64,000 nucleotides of DNA from Microplitis mediator (Eukaryota > Arthropoda > Insecta > Hymenoptera > Braconidae): contig NC_079971.1 in the NCBI RefSeq assembly GCF_029852145.1, positions 8,673,697 to 8,737,696 of the forward strand, read 5' to 3'. Below, piece after piece: positions 23,680 through 35,792 of the stretch (the stretch's first letter is position 1; each line of letters opens with the position of its first letter). The notes beneath the pieces were generated by a model, which saw nothing but the letters and a program-made list of their open reading frames with translations, searched no databases and had not been told where the DNA came from. The position numbers were made by a program, and so were the translations under genes.

Positions 23680-24424
23680 TGTATCGTCCCGGGAAAAAAA
23701 AATCGGTCTGTCAGTTGACCCTGCGGGCCAGCCCCAAAACTTCCCGCTGTTTTCGAGCTCAAGAACCTCGAAAACATTATTGTGAATACATTTTCGAGCT
23801 CTTCGAGCTCGAAAATACGTTTGAATGCTGTTGTTTTCGAAAAAAAACGTTTTTCACCAATTTTCTCCAACGATATCTCTCAAACTAATAAACCGATCGA
23901 GACGGTTGAGGTGGCAATCGACGCGTTTTATCAATTTCTAAAGCTGATCAAATTTTGAATTCGATTTATCCAGTCATTTTTGAGATATTTTAGAAAAAAT
24001 AAAAAATTTTTTTTTTTTAATTCTTTCGACAACGGTTTTTCCTGAACGAATGAACCGATTTTGATGGTTGGGGTGGCATTCGACTCGGCTTATAAAGCTT
24101 TAAAGCCCAGTCCATTATGGAATTAATCCATCGAGCACATTAAAAGTTATCCAAAAAAAACATTTTTGGAAAAACTTTATTTTTGGAATATCTCTGAACC
24201 AGCCCTACCGATCAAGCTCAATTACTCACTTAAAGTTCAAAATCGGTTCATCCGTTCAAAAGATACAGGTATTTACATACGTACGTACGTACATGCATAC
24301 ATACATACACTCGCACATCATCTTGAAATTAGTCAGAATAGCTTCCTAGGACCTCAAAACGTCGACATCTGATGAAAATTCGATTTTCGTAAATCGGACC
24401 GAAACCAATATGTAACAGGGTACA
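23680..24424 (-). repeat. AACTTCCCGCTAA family repeat, main part
   Basis: Minus-strand copy of the family seen whole at 61461-62205. It carries the GTTGACCCTGCGGGCCAGCC end, TTTTCGAGCTC hairpin words and the CCTAGGACCTCAAAACGTCG segment. Its terminal 45 bases, with TTAGCGGGAAGTTAAAA, lie at 26508-26552 because a 2.1-kb insertion separates them. Confidence 0.65.
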
Positions 24425-26507
24425 TTATGCACTCTGGTAAAAACTATAAATTTGATTTTATATGTTATTCCCGCCATTAACCGGCCAATGACCTCGTAAG
24501 TTGCGAGTTAAGGTTGCGACTTGTCACCGGGTGTCGCATGTTCGCTAAGGCCCGAACATTCGCCACTCCCCTAGTCTAAGTTTTCGGGAGTGAACCAGAA
24601 TAGAGGAAATGATAATATAAAAAGGACTGCGGAACATGGAATCATCAGTTGAGTTCTAGTTTTTGTTCAGACAACGACAACGGCAGGACACTAAATAAAA
24701 TTAAGGTAATTATATACGCTTAAGTTTGCTCACGTGGAACGAAGCGATAGTTAATTAAAAATAAAATTATTATCTGGACCTTTGGCCAATGAATTCCAAC
24801 TTTCTTTAATCTTGAAATCAATTACTTATACGTACTGTTCATTGACAGGTTAATCAGTATCAATAATTATCATAAATAAAGAGAGTAAGAGAGAGGTCAG
24901 AGACGACACGAGACCGGCTAATTTCCGTTCACCAAGGAAAAATCACACCGACATCCAGGTAGCAGCGGAACAACATCATCAGTTGCTGTAATAAAGTTCT
25001 GGAGGTGAAATTATAATTTTAATTTGGCCGGAATTTTATTCCAATGGCCAAAATTTAATTATAATTAAATTACTAATATCTTTCCGTCGGTTAAATTATA
25101 ATCATTTGAATTGGAAGGCCGTTGGCCATTACAATTACGCGTCTCGTGTTTCTCAAAAGTTGTCGTGCCGTTTCGTTTGTTAAATAGTGTCTGTAACTCA
25201 AAATTATTTATTTCAGGTCCTTTGGCCAAAATAAAATAATTTTCCGCGTGCAATATTAATTAATTAAATTATAAAATAAAGTCAATAAATTAATTGAGGC
25301 CGGAATTTATTCCAGTGGCTGAATTAATTTATAATAAATTTTAATTTACTCGAATCCGTCGGTAAAATTCTGGACCTGAGTGGCGCCAACTCTATGGCCG
25401 AATTTCTAGTCAATTACTAAATAAATTCTAGTCGTTACTTAGTGATAAATTAATTTTAGTAAGAATTAATTAAATAATTAAATAATTAAAAGTTAAAAAG
25501 GACGCTAGAATTTTGGGTTAATTAAATATTGAGTCAAATTGAAAAACGGATTATTTTGTGAGTGAATTAAATTTAATTTTGAAAATTATAAGTGAGGAAA
25601 TTATAAATTAAAAGTTATTGATAAATATTAATTGTGGCAAATAAAATAGTAGAATTCTATGCGTGGAAAATTACAATAAATTAATTAATGGATAAATTGA
25701 AAAGAAAGTGAATGGTTAAATGACAAAATTAAAAGTGAAAAATTATAAGCGTTAAAATTAATTAATTAATAAATTATATGGACAAAAAATTAATTAATTA
25801 ATTGCAATTGGGAGTTGTAAAATGAAAGTGGAAGTTAATGAGTAGAGTCAATTAGTTGTAGAGTCAATTTAGTGTAAAGGAAAACTGTATTTGTGATTTA
25901 GGTCCGGTGGACATGTTAAAATTAAATCGGTTATACATCCAGGGGACGAATTTATTAAGGTTAATTAAGGTTTAACGTCCAGGGGACGGTATTTTAGCGT
26001 GGGAGTGTGTGTGTGGAAACGTCCAGGGGACGCAATTTAGTTTGTCATAAGATTCCGTCCAGGGGACGAGGTAAAAATTAGTTTGTCATAAGATTCCGTC
26101 CAGGGGACGAGGTAAAAATTAGTTTGTCATAAGTAAACCGTCCAGGGGACGAGGAAATATTAGTTTGTCATAAGGAAACCGTCCAGGGGACGAGAAAATT
26201 AGTTTGTCATAAGAATTTAGTTTGTCATAAGGTTATAATTGTAAGAAAAGGAAATAAATAATAAGCAAGGTGCTTATAGTGATTAAAATTGGAATTAAAG
26301 TTTTATAAAAATTTATTTCAGCCTGTTTATCATTCCTTTCCTCTCTCACAAAATATAAAATTCACGAACGACCCTAAGCATATAAAATAATTACACTAAC
26401 ATCCGGTTCTGGAAGGCCGAGTCCATCTTCTAGTGGCGCCCTAATATTCGACTATAATACTTAGGTGCGACCAGACTTGGCAAGCTAATCACTCTGTCAT
26501 AAATAAC
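24425..26507 (+). mobile_element. 2.1-kb retroelement-like insertion with promoter
   Basis: It splits an older repeat at ...AACCAATA / AATAACTTCC..., giving a likely 4-base AATA duplication. It carries a TATA box and initiator near its left end and GGCGCC motifs at 25382 and 26440. GTCCAGGGGACG is repeated about seven times at 25930-26200 in units of about 44 bases (with AGTTTGTCATAAG). No long frame and no clear paired LTRs, so the class is uncertain; a non-autonomous retroelement is my best reading. Confidence 0.4.
24616..24650 (+). promoter_or_regulatory. TATA box plus arthropod initiator
   Basis: TATAAAAAGG at 24616 is followed 31 bases on by CATCAGTT at 24643, matching the arthropod TCAGT initiator at the expected distance. 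This is the best core promoter in the window and would drive plus-strand transcription of the 2.1-kb insertion. Confidence 0.6.
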
Positions 26508-26552
26508 TTCCGGAATTTTGGAAAATCTCAATTTTCTTAGCGGGAAGTTAAA

Positions 26553-27077
26553 AAAAAAATTTGATTCAATTACTGGATTTTTTCGCAAGTTACAATGTAT
26601 CCGGGTTTCAGACTTGACGGACAGAAAATTTTTTGAAACTATTTCGATGTTTTTTCCGTTTTTATTGAACTAAATAAATTTTTGAAAAATATGGAATTAA
26701 TCTCCAATAAATTATCTTCAAAATAGTATGCGACATATCTTAATTCCGTGAATTAACAAAGGTATAATAATTGAAATAGTTGCCGAAGTGAGGCGAAAAA
26801 AATTTTTCGATCGTAAAGCACACTCTGATGCTTCGCACCATGAGTCGTGCAAAATGATATCCATAAATACAAAAATCTGAGCGTCAGTTGGCCCTGTGGG
26901 CCAGCCCCAAAACTTCCTGCTCTTTTCGAGCTCTTCGATTTCGAAAATGCATTTACATGCAATTGTTTTTTTATGAGCCTTTTAAGCCTTAAGAAGTCAC
27001 GTTTTATGTTAAAGTTTGAAAATTTAAGAATTGAAAATCATTAATGAACATGCGGTTTTTAAATTTTTAGTCCTGGT
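26553..27077. repeat. Repeat fragments, no gene
   Basis: At 26880-26960 a short copy of the family end (CAGTTGGCCCTGTGGGCCAGCC, TTTTCGAGCTCTTCG) is embedded in AT-rich sequence. Nothing else recognised. Confidence 0.4.
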
Positions 27078-27422
27078 TGTAAGCTACTCGTTTCTGAATA
27101 CCGAGCCTTTTGCTCGATAGTCATCGTGAGGCCTGTAGCCTCTGACGTCAGGAGCTACCCCCAGCCTGTGACAAGGCTCACCCCCACTAGAGAAGGGCGA
27201 GATGGACATGGAGGCTGACGAAGGAGAGGCATTCCGACGGGGCCCTCAGAGAGGACCCAACGTGACGTCATCTAGCTACTCTCTCCCTTTTCCTTATTAT
27301 ATTACTTAGTATTAACTGTCCATATTATACGATTAGTTGTCGGGTTAATAATGTTTAATTGTTAAATAAACATTTGGTTCTATCTACTAGCAAGTGAAAT
27401 ATATTGAAGTGTCCTTCTTACA
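27078..27422 (+). repeat. Left LTR
   Basis: 345-base direct repeat, TG...CA bounded, with differences from the right LTR at TTTCTG/TTCCTG, CTCAGAG/CTCCGAG and TTAGTAT/TTATTAT. Its low divergence points to recent insertion. Confidence 0.85.
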
Positions 27423-30117
27423 TATCAGAAGTGGGATTGGAAATCCGTGTGCCAGTATAAAGTGCAGTGTGTTTATAATAAGTTAATATTAAAGTAGTTA
27501 TTTTACAGAAAACATTATTGAATCACATCCAGGGAAAGTCCAGTTAGTTATGGTGAGTTTCATCCCGTGGCATGATGGATCCTGTATACTACGATGGGAA
27601 GCTGCGATTGGTCAACAAAATATGTTCAAATTACATCTGAATACATCCTTACAATATATACAACTCCTGCAAGTACAAAAGCTATAACGGAAATAGCTAT
27701 GATCATTATTGATGAGGACATCATCCGAATCTTTACATCATCACGAAAGCAGCAGCAGGGATTGATGGAAATTGTTGAACTCATCGCTAAAGTATACTGT
27801 ATACAGACGGTACAATGTCTACATTAATGTAGTGTATCATTGAACAGAAGTTCAGTTTCAAAAGCTGGTAAAACTATTATTGCTGAGGTTGCAAAGGGAC
27901 ACAGAGTGTCATTGGGTTTGTTGACTTCACGAGTTTGGTAATGTAGAAAAATATATCTTTTTAATGACTTGCATGTTGAGTTAGTGTACTGGGACAGATT
28001 ACAAAAAACGCAGTAATGTAATACTTACTAGATATCTAAGTAACGCGTATAACAAAATCTGGAAAATAGTTATATACTTAATATTCATTAAAAGAAATAA
28101 AGTACAACGTTGAAACCGAGGAAAATATTAAACGAATAGAAAAATACATAACCGACTTTCATAAGACATGCCCAGGTATCTAAACGACCAGGTCTTAAAC
28201 CGAGACGTATACTGTAACCATAATCGGTGTTGCCGCATTAACATAATTATATCGGTAGAAATCACAAACATAAGTTTATTAAATATAAATTGTCAGTATG
28301 CTTTTAACGTGTTGACTCTTCTATATTTAAAAATGATATGATCAATTACTTTTGAAAATACGAATTCAGTAATATAATCAAATACATTCAGTCAGAATTT
28401 ATGTATGCGTTATCAATATGAATTTAACATTAATAAACCTAAGTTACAAACATTGGTTATTGAAGAATTTCTGAAAATAGTAGGCTTGAGAAAAGCAAAA
28501 TATGTTGAGAACAATATACAGAAGGTGAAGATTGAGATCGGGTTTAGTAGTAATATAACAACCCAAAAATGTTAAAGTGCACATGTTTAGCATTTGAATT
28601 CTTATTGACGCTAGTCATTTTAAGATTCTGGTAAAAGCTTGTCTTTAAATTCTGCGTTGAAAATAAATGTCACTATTAAAGTAACGAGTAAAACTTATGT
28701 TCATAGAGAATTCACATAACGCGGGTTGTAGTAAAATATAAAAACTTAGGTACACATAACAGATGGCTTCAAGGCCATAGTACAAAGATTATTACTAAAT
28801 TAAGGATTCTCGAATACAATTGTTCGTTGTCCGGATCTTACAAGGACCCTTATTTTTATTGCCTTATTACGGTACGAGAGAAAGTTGACTAGAGACCAGA
28901 TGTTAAAAAACGGAGGATTATGAAAAACCTAAAACTACAAGTTCTAGTCGGAAAAGCATTTGTCCTTTCCAAAGATTTTATATTATTCATGTCAATATGC
29001 CAATATTTTCAATACTTGACAGTATTAATAAAAAGAAAAATAAATTGAGTATTAATTTTAAGTTATTGACTAATCTGAGTGTTTATACGTACGACCATTA
29101 TCAAATTACTATGTTCTTAATACTGATAATACAAAAATCCTCGTGATAAATAAATTATTCTTGAACCGGCTCAAATATTTAACAAAACTTCAACTAATAA
29201 TTAAACAATACTTTCTACACAAAATATTTAATTCAACCTTAATCATGGATCGGTACAATCATACCAATCATTAGTTATTACAATTATAATTTAAATACAT
29301 TGTTATACTCATAAGTCAGAAGAATAGATAGTTTCCGAAAACTAACCGAGTTAATAACCAGTCGATTAAATGACTGGGTGAATTGTATCAATCAAATTAG
29401 TTTATCGCATTGACCGGAAAATTCGAGAGGAAGATAACTGGCTAATTATGAAGCGCTACAATTCTTCTAGATACTTGTAAATTGAAATTAGCCGTAAATT
29501 GAGTATATTTCTAAAGAAAGACATTCACATATAGTATCAGTAATAAATGCATAAGTCAAAAATTCAAATTGTCATTAACTTGAAGATACTGCTTTAGAAA
29601 TTATTATTACAAGTGTTACGTTCTGGCTTTAATTAAATTTAAATCAAAATTTTTAGACATTTTTTTTTGAAGTCTTGAATTATTTATTCGCTGCAGTGGG
29701 CGAATAAACGGTTCGATACTTCTTATAATCATAATTAAGAAATTAATAAATCGTTACTTTGTTAGCGATATTATTTTTATTCACTGCCAAGAATGTAACG
29801 GAAATCTCTTGCGATAAGAGAGTCGCCGTGGCTCGCGGATATTTTAAACAGATGACGATGCATGAGACCCGGGCCACGACGATTCTCTCATAGGGAACCT
29901 GAGATGCAACGTTAACATTTTGATAATGTATAATACCAAGGAGCGACAGAATCAAGTCAGTGGATTACAAGTCAGTCGTTTACAAGGCAGTCGATCACAA
30001 GATCTAGTAGAGCCAAGAACTCTACACAAACCTGCTGGCTTGATCCTGTCACTCGGACTTGGAGCAAAATATATATATCCGTATTTTATTCAAATACGCA
30101 CTCCTTATTTAAGCTTT

Positions 30118-30219
30118 GGGCACCGCAACGGGCAGCCCAAAAATCACATACCTCGTATTGGGCGCCGCTACCGGCAGCCCAATACTCTCACCTGTTCCGG
30201 GCGCCGATACCGGCAGCCT
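30118..30219 (+). ncRNA. Three tandem GC-rich hairpins
   Basis: Units at 30118-30138, 30160-30180 and 30199-30219 each form a short stem: GGGCGCCG...CGGCAGCCC around a 4-base loop (CTAC, ATAC) with a bulged A. The first is the variant GGGCACCGCAACGGGCAGCCC in 21 bases overall. Spacers of about 20 bases differ in sequence. They lie in the sense strand of the non-coding LTR element. Confidence 0.4.
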
Positions 30220-30360
30220 GAACGATTCCTTTCCGAATCCGAAATTCATGCTTCGAGGCCGATGACGCAGGAGGTCAGGATGTGCGGTACAGCTCGCTCG
30301 CGAGATTCGAGGTGATAGCGGACCTCACCGAAGGTCGCCCGAGAATTAAGTCGGAGGAAG

Positions 30361-30510
30361 TTTTTGTTGAGCTTTCGAGCTCATGTGTTGGTGAGCTTTC
30401 GAGCTCATGTGTTGTTGAGCTTTCGAGCTCGTCTGTTGTTGAGCTTCCAAGCTCGTGTGTTGTTAGGCTTTCGAGTTCATGTGTTGTTGAGCCTTCGAGC
30501 TCTGGTGGTT
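30361..30510. repeat. 24-bp tandem repeat with GAGCTTTCGAGCTC
   Basis: About six copies of GAGCTTTCGAGCTCATGTG plus TTGTT. Each contains the imperfect palindrome GAGCTTTCGAGCTC. A 24-base period leaves several frames open on both strands (ELSSSCVV-type repeats), which I do not accept as genes. Confidence 0.7.
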
Positions 30511-32190
30511 GATCGACCAATTGGGATTACTTTCCTCTACGAAGGAACCGAGTCTTCAAAGCTCGTCTCGTTCGCACCCAGAGGACGTATCAAGGGATTT
30601 TTTGGGCCGACTCATGGGGCCCATAATCCCCACCATGGTAAGTCAATAAACTTTTTTTGCATAAAATAAAAGAAGGTCAACAGCTGACACACCTGGGATC
30701 TATCGACACCCTAACGACGTCAACCTGGTAAAATTAAAAATATTCTGTCTGATTAATAGATAAACCAGAATGTAACACAAGTTGTACTGTACAATCTGTT
30801 TTATAGCAATAGATTGATAAATCGATACAAATGGAATGGTTGATAGCACATGATAGAATATGTGATGAAACTCCATGTATTGAATATTATTAATTAAGGA
30901 TTTCATAATAGTTGCAAAACAATAGTTGTTATTCTTCTGGAATAAATAGTTACTGTAGACTAGATTTTATTGAGATTGTACTGCTGTTGGAATCAGTTAG
31001 TAGGGGCTCACTGGGTTAGTCTCTGGAAGGTTGCGTACAATACTTATGGGTATAGTTATATACCAGTCACATAATGTGTATCATTTTACTGAATAGTTAA
31101 CTTAGTTCAGCGTTGAATGCATTAAGTACCTTAACAATTGCTTATTGAAACAAGTTATGTTTGACTTACTACTTTCCTGAGTGAATTGAGAGTATCGTGA
31201 ATTTAAAGAGTTGAAATTAATTCGGCAGTATTCAACTATTATTGAAGGTGAAGTTGCAATTGTCTTACGGACATGCAGCAGGCACCAAAGTAAAAGATTT
31301 AATCGTTGACTCTTATTCCTACAGAAAACTAGGAATTGATAGTTACTGTACTAACTATAACGTTAAATCTAAATAAAATAAATGTTTAGCGATAACCATG
31401 GTTACGATTAACAAAACATTCCCAAGTACGCTGGCTCGTATCAAGTCATGAGCATTCTCGACGATGAGATTCATACGTCGTCGAGGATATTATTGTTTCA
31501 GGTGGAACATTGATTCAAACTGTCAGTCTCAGTTAAGTTCGAAAATAATTTGGAAGGATTGTCGCAGTTACAATCTTACTTGGAGTACAATGGCGTAAGA
31601 TACAGCTAAAGATTATTACTTTGCTTAGAACTACTTCTCTGACCAGCCTCAGGGATTGTAAAAGGATCTTACTTCAATTGACAGTAGTTCTAGGAGGTTC
31701 GCCTACGCACGGATTTGCGGTATCATGGGTGATCACCAAGTGCTGATAGCACAGTGATCAGCAACCCAGAAAGAAAGTCTGATGGTGAGATACTTAAGTC
31801 ATTGAGAGCTTTAAGTTGTTTCAGGTAGAATATTCATTCACATCGTGGAAGTTGACAGCTCGACTTCAAGGATACGCAGATAGGATTGTCACAACAATAA
31901 TTCTATCTGGTATGAAATTGCATGGAATATTGCAAAACAAAACTAACTTGCGTGAAACTACTGTATTAAACAAAATAAAAGACTGCAGATGGTTTTGGCG
32001 CAGTGAACGGCAGTATTCGGAGGCATGTGACGAATGGATTCGTGGGATTACATAGAAGCACCGAGTGGTCAGTAATCCAAAAAATCGTTAATCTCAAGGG
32101 AGATTGTACCCCAGATAAGGATCAACTACACTAAGGCGGGTACCTTGGCGTAGAAATATCGGACCATACTTGCTCTGATATCAGAATGAC

Positions 32191-32841
32191 TTCGAGAATT
32201 GCGAAACATCGTGAGGACGATTTGCACCGGTTGGCGGTGATTCTCGAAGACTTTAGGCCTACCTAGAATTGCGAAAAGTCGTAAAATACGACCTGCACCG
32301 GTTGGTGGTGGTTCTAGAGAGGCAAGGTTGCACTAGAATTGCGAAAAGTCGTGGAGTACGACCTGCACCGGTTGGTGGTGATTCTAGATGCAGAATAAGA
32401 CGTTGACAGAACTGCGAAGGATCGTCCATACAATCACACCGGTTGGTGGTGGTTCTGGAAACGGAAAGGGGTCTCTAGGACTGCGTCTCTAGAGGCTGAA
32501 CTATCGGAGGAACTGCAAAAAGTCACACTTAGTGTGACCTGCACCGGTTGGTGGTGGTTCTGACGAGAGTAACAAGGCACTCGAACTGCGGAAAGTCGTA
32601 AAGTACGACCTGCACCGGTTGGTGGTGGTTCGAGTTGCAAGGCCCGAGGCTGACAGAACTGCGAAGGGTCATGGATCCGACCACACCGGTTGGTGGTGGT
32701 TCTGGAGGCTGGCAGAACTGCGAAGGATCGTGAATACGATCACACCGGTTGGTGGTGGTTCTGAGGGTGGACAGTCATCTCGAGTTGCGAAACGTCGTGA
32801 GATACGACCTGTACCGGTTGGTGGTGGCTCGGGTGACTGTA
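32191..32841 (+). ncRNA. Array of nine structured RNA units with three-way-junction fold
   Basis: Units at 32191-32248, 32263-32317, 32333-32387, 32407-32457, 32509-32561, 32579-32635, 32654-32704, 32713-32763 and 32779-32833. Each has an outer stem P1, a joint TGCGAAR, a hairpin P2, a short joint, a P3 hairpin CACC-GGTT-GGTG, then GTG and the P1 return. P1 pairs vary: TTCGAGAAT/ATTCTCGAA, CTAGAAT/ATTCTAG, CAGAAC/GTTCTG, ACTCGAAC/GTTCGAGT. P2 pairs vary: ATCGT/ACGAT, GTCGT/ACGAC, GATCGT/ACGATC, GTCACAC/GTGTGAC, GGTC/GACC. In the last unit P1 extends by ACAGTCA/TGACTGT. Wobble pairs (units 2, 5, 9) are G-U only if the plus strand is RNA. A truncated unit lies at 32470-32496. Spacers between units are unrelated. 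I know no RNA family with this core. Confidence 0.7.
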
Positions 32842-33266
32842 GTTTTAATGATCTGGCAACATGATAACGTTGCCAAGGTCAGCAAGACGAACGCATAGTG
32901 CTACTCGGAAAACGTCAAGTAGCCACTTATGACTTAAGCATGTTGCATTAAATTAAGGCAGTTGGGCTGCACCCACAGCTGTCTATCCGCATGTTATGTT
33001 TTACTAGGAGCACAAATTATTAATAATTTCTATTAATATAGAGTTTTATTTATATGTTATGAATGCAGATAATGTTTTATCCGGTTTTTACGGAAGAAGT
33101 AGCAGCATGATATTGCATGATAAATTACACTGAAATAACACTCATAAGGTACGAATTAATTTTCTAGATTAAAGGTGAAAACGGAGTTGAGGCGCAGTGA
33201 TGAAAACACTTGGAGCTTCAACTGACTATTTGCCGCGAGGACGCGACCATCATCAGGACGGCTGAC

Positions 33267-33611
33267 TGTAAGCTACTCGTTCCTGAATACCGAGCCTTTT
33301 GCTCGATAGTCATCGTGAGGCCTGTAGCCTCTGACGTCAGGAGCTACCCCCAGCCTGTGACAAGGCTCACCCCCACTAGAGAAGGGCGAGATGGACATGG
33401 AGGCTGACGAAGGAGAGGCATTCCGACGGGGCCCTCCGAGAGGACCCAACGTGACGTCATCTAGCTACTCTCTCCCTTTTCCTTATTATATTACTTATTA
33501 TTAACTGTCCATATTATACGATTAGTTGTCGGGTTAATAATGTTTAATTGTTAAATAAACATTTGGTTCTATCTACTAGCAAGTGAAATATATTGAAGTG
33601 TCCTTCTTACA
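33267..33611 (+). repeat. Right LTR
   Basis: 345-base copy of the left LTR. The sequence just inside it (GACGGCTGAC) lacks the purine-rich tract expected for plus-strand priming. Confidence 0.85.
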
Positions 33612-34582
33612 TGATTATGTTTAATAAAATAAATCAATTGAAGTAGAATCAATGTCAGTAATAAAAATAAACATTTAAATGAGTTTTGACGCAGATCAGA
33701 GCATCAATATATAAAATATCCGCGAAAAACATTAAAAACTGTGTTTTTAAAATTTTTTTGTTTATAATATGATTCAAACTAGAGAACGAGTCAGACAATA
33801 TTATATAGGGATCGAAAGAGACCTTAACGACGAAGAGTTGGTATGATTTTGGACATATGTCAGTACATTATATTATGACTTATCCGGAAAAAATAACATA
33901 AAATGTTATTTTTTTAACGTTTTGACGTTGATGTCTTTTGAACTAATCAACCAATTCTAGTGTTTAATGTTGCAATTGGCGGGTTTTGTTGAATTCTAGA
34001 GCTGATTGAAATTTAAAATCGGTTGGTTCAGTCGTTTCAAATATATTTGGAAAAAACTGTTTTTTAGCATTTTTTCTCCCACGATATTTCTTTGACAAAT
34101 GATCTGATTTTTATATTTGAAATGGCAATCGACCCGTTTTGGTAAAGTCTAAAGCTGATCAGATTTTGAAATCTTATAGTTCCGTTATTTCAAAGATATT
34201 TGCAAAAAATCGTTCTTCATCATTTCCTTTGTCCACGATACTTCTGAGATAAATGACCAAATTTTGATGGTTGAGGTAGCAATCGACGCGTTTTAATTCA
34301 TTCTGAAGCTGATCAGATTTTTTCTTCTCTTGGGAAGAAAGACGCATATTTCTGCCCGCTGTATGAAGGTATTTTTGAATCAATTGACCCAATTGATATC
34401 GTTGGAGATAAAATGGTAAGAAACTATTTTTTTCGAAAAGAACGGCATACAAAAGTATTTTCGAGCTCGAAGAGCTCGAAAATGTATTCACGACAAAGTT
34501 TTCGAGCTCAAGGAGCTTGAAAACAGCGGGATCTTTTTGGGCTGGCCCGCAGGGTCAACCAATAGACAGATTTTTTTAACAG
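33612..34582. repeat. Decayed AACTTCCCGCTAA family copy, no gene
   Basis: ATCGACGCGTTTTAATTC-type segments, TTTTCGAGCTCGAAGAGCTC and GGGCTGGCCCGCAGGGTCAA at 34450-34560 show the plus-sense 3' part of the same family as 61461-62205. The rest is AT-rich without features. Confidence 0.5.
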
Positions 34583-35274
34583 GGGTACCCTAGTAGGATC
34601 TCTCGGGGATTTCCCTATTAGGACTGCTCAAGAAGGGAATTAAGAAATTACCTTGATCAAGTTCGAAGATGAGCAAAATCGATCGGATAGTTTAGAAGAT
34701 GTGGGTGTTTGAAATTTTTTTTGAGTTACTTAAAAATATCATTTTTTACTTTATCCTTATAGAACTGTTGAACCAAAAGCGATAACTTAATATTAGCTTG
34801 AGATGTTTCTAGCAGAAATCGACGTGTATCATTGAATTCTACACCTGATTAGATTTTAGGATCAATTCATCAAATCATTCCTTTCCTTCCGCTGTTTTCG
34901 AGTTCCAGGATCTCAAAAACGTTCAAGCCTAGGCCCTATGGTTTGATTTTTGTTAAATCGAGCCTTAGCCGCTGACCATTGGCCAATGCCTCAGCCTAGG
35001 TTAAATTTTTATTTAATATTAAAATTAGCAACTTTACATGTATCTATTTATATGTATATAGAGAAGACCAGGGCAAAACAGTCCACCGAGTATACGATTA
35101 ATATCAAGAGTTGAAATTTTCTAAAAAGGAAAATTATTTGACATACAATAATTTTCATTTAATTTGTTATTGCTATGTACAAAACTTTAGTTGACATAAA
35201 TACTATAGTTCAATAAACAATATAGTAGAGCTACTTGATCTTACTCTTAATTCGTTCATTTATATCAAATCGTA

Positions 35275-35467
35275 CACTGTAAAAAATTCGCGGAGTGAAT
35301 GCGGAGTGAATGAATTTTGAATTATTCACTCCAGAGGGGAGTTTTAAAAATGTTATTAATAAAATATAACTCCCCTCAATAATATCGAAGTAAAAATTCG
35401 CGTATTACATTATTGATCAGCTGATATGCACACACGCGCACTCGCATACACACGCACGCACACATTT

Positions 35468-35557
<90 letters not shown>

Positions 35558-35792
35558 ATTGTTTAGCAGTTTAATATAAATTTATTTAAGTATTAAAACT
35601 CCGGACCGGAGTGAATTGGGAGTGAAATAAAATCCGCGTCACTCCGAGAGTACTCTGCTAAAAAAAAACTCCCAATTCACTCCGCATGCAGAGTGATTTT
35701 TTTCGAAACTCCGGAACTCCGAGTGGCGGAGTGAATGCGGAGTGAATTCGGATTTAATTTCACTCCGAATTTACTCCGGATTTTTTACAGTG
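35275..35792. mobile_element. MITE with CACTGTAAAAAA ends and an internal (CA)n tract
   Basis: CACTGTAAAAAATTCGCGG at 35275 is mirrored by CCGGATTTTTTACAGTG ending at 35792, with TA on both sides. GGAGTGAATGCGGAGTGAA words fill both arms. A (CA)n microsatellite of about 80 bases lies at 35469-35550. No coding sequence. Confidence 0.75.

Larger units (their letters stand above)
27078..33611 (+). mobile_element. Large non-coding LTR retrotransposon (LARD-like)
   Basis: Two direct LTRs of 345 bases each, 27078-27422 and 33267-33611, start TGTAAGC, end CTTACA and differ at only three positions seen by eye. Directly after the left LTR, TATCAGAAGTGGGAT at 27423-27437 resembles the Met-tRNA primer-binding site of Ty1/copia elements, fixing the plus strand as sense. 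The 5.8-kb interior has no frame over about 131 codons and no recognisable gag or pol. Instead it carries repeat hairpins at 30118-30219, a 24-bp array and the structured array at 32191-32841. Flanking 5-mers (CTGGT and GATTA) do not match and no purine tract precedes the right LTR, so ends may have recombined. It is probably mobilised by an autonomous partner elsewhere. Confidence 0.75.

Noticed and set aside
30275..30520. ELESSTTHELES and ELSSSCVV-type frames on both strands
   Set aside because: A 24-bp tandem repeat gives open frames on both strands; no other coding evidence.
32191..32841. Hammerhead or other known self-cleaving ribozyme
   Set aside because: The conserved CTGATGA of the hammerhead is absent and the GAAA-like joint is not in the matching place; the core fits no ribozyme family I can name.
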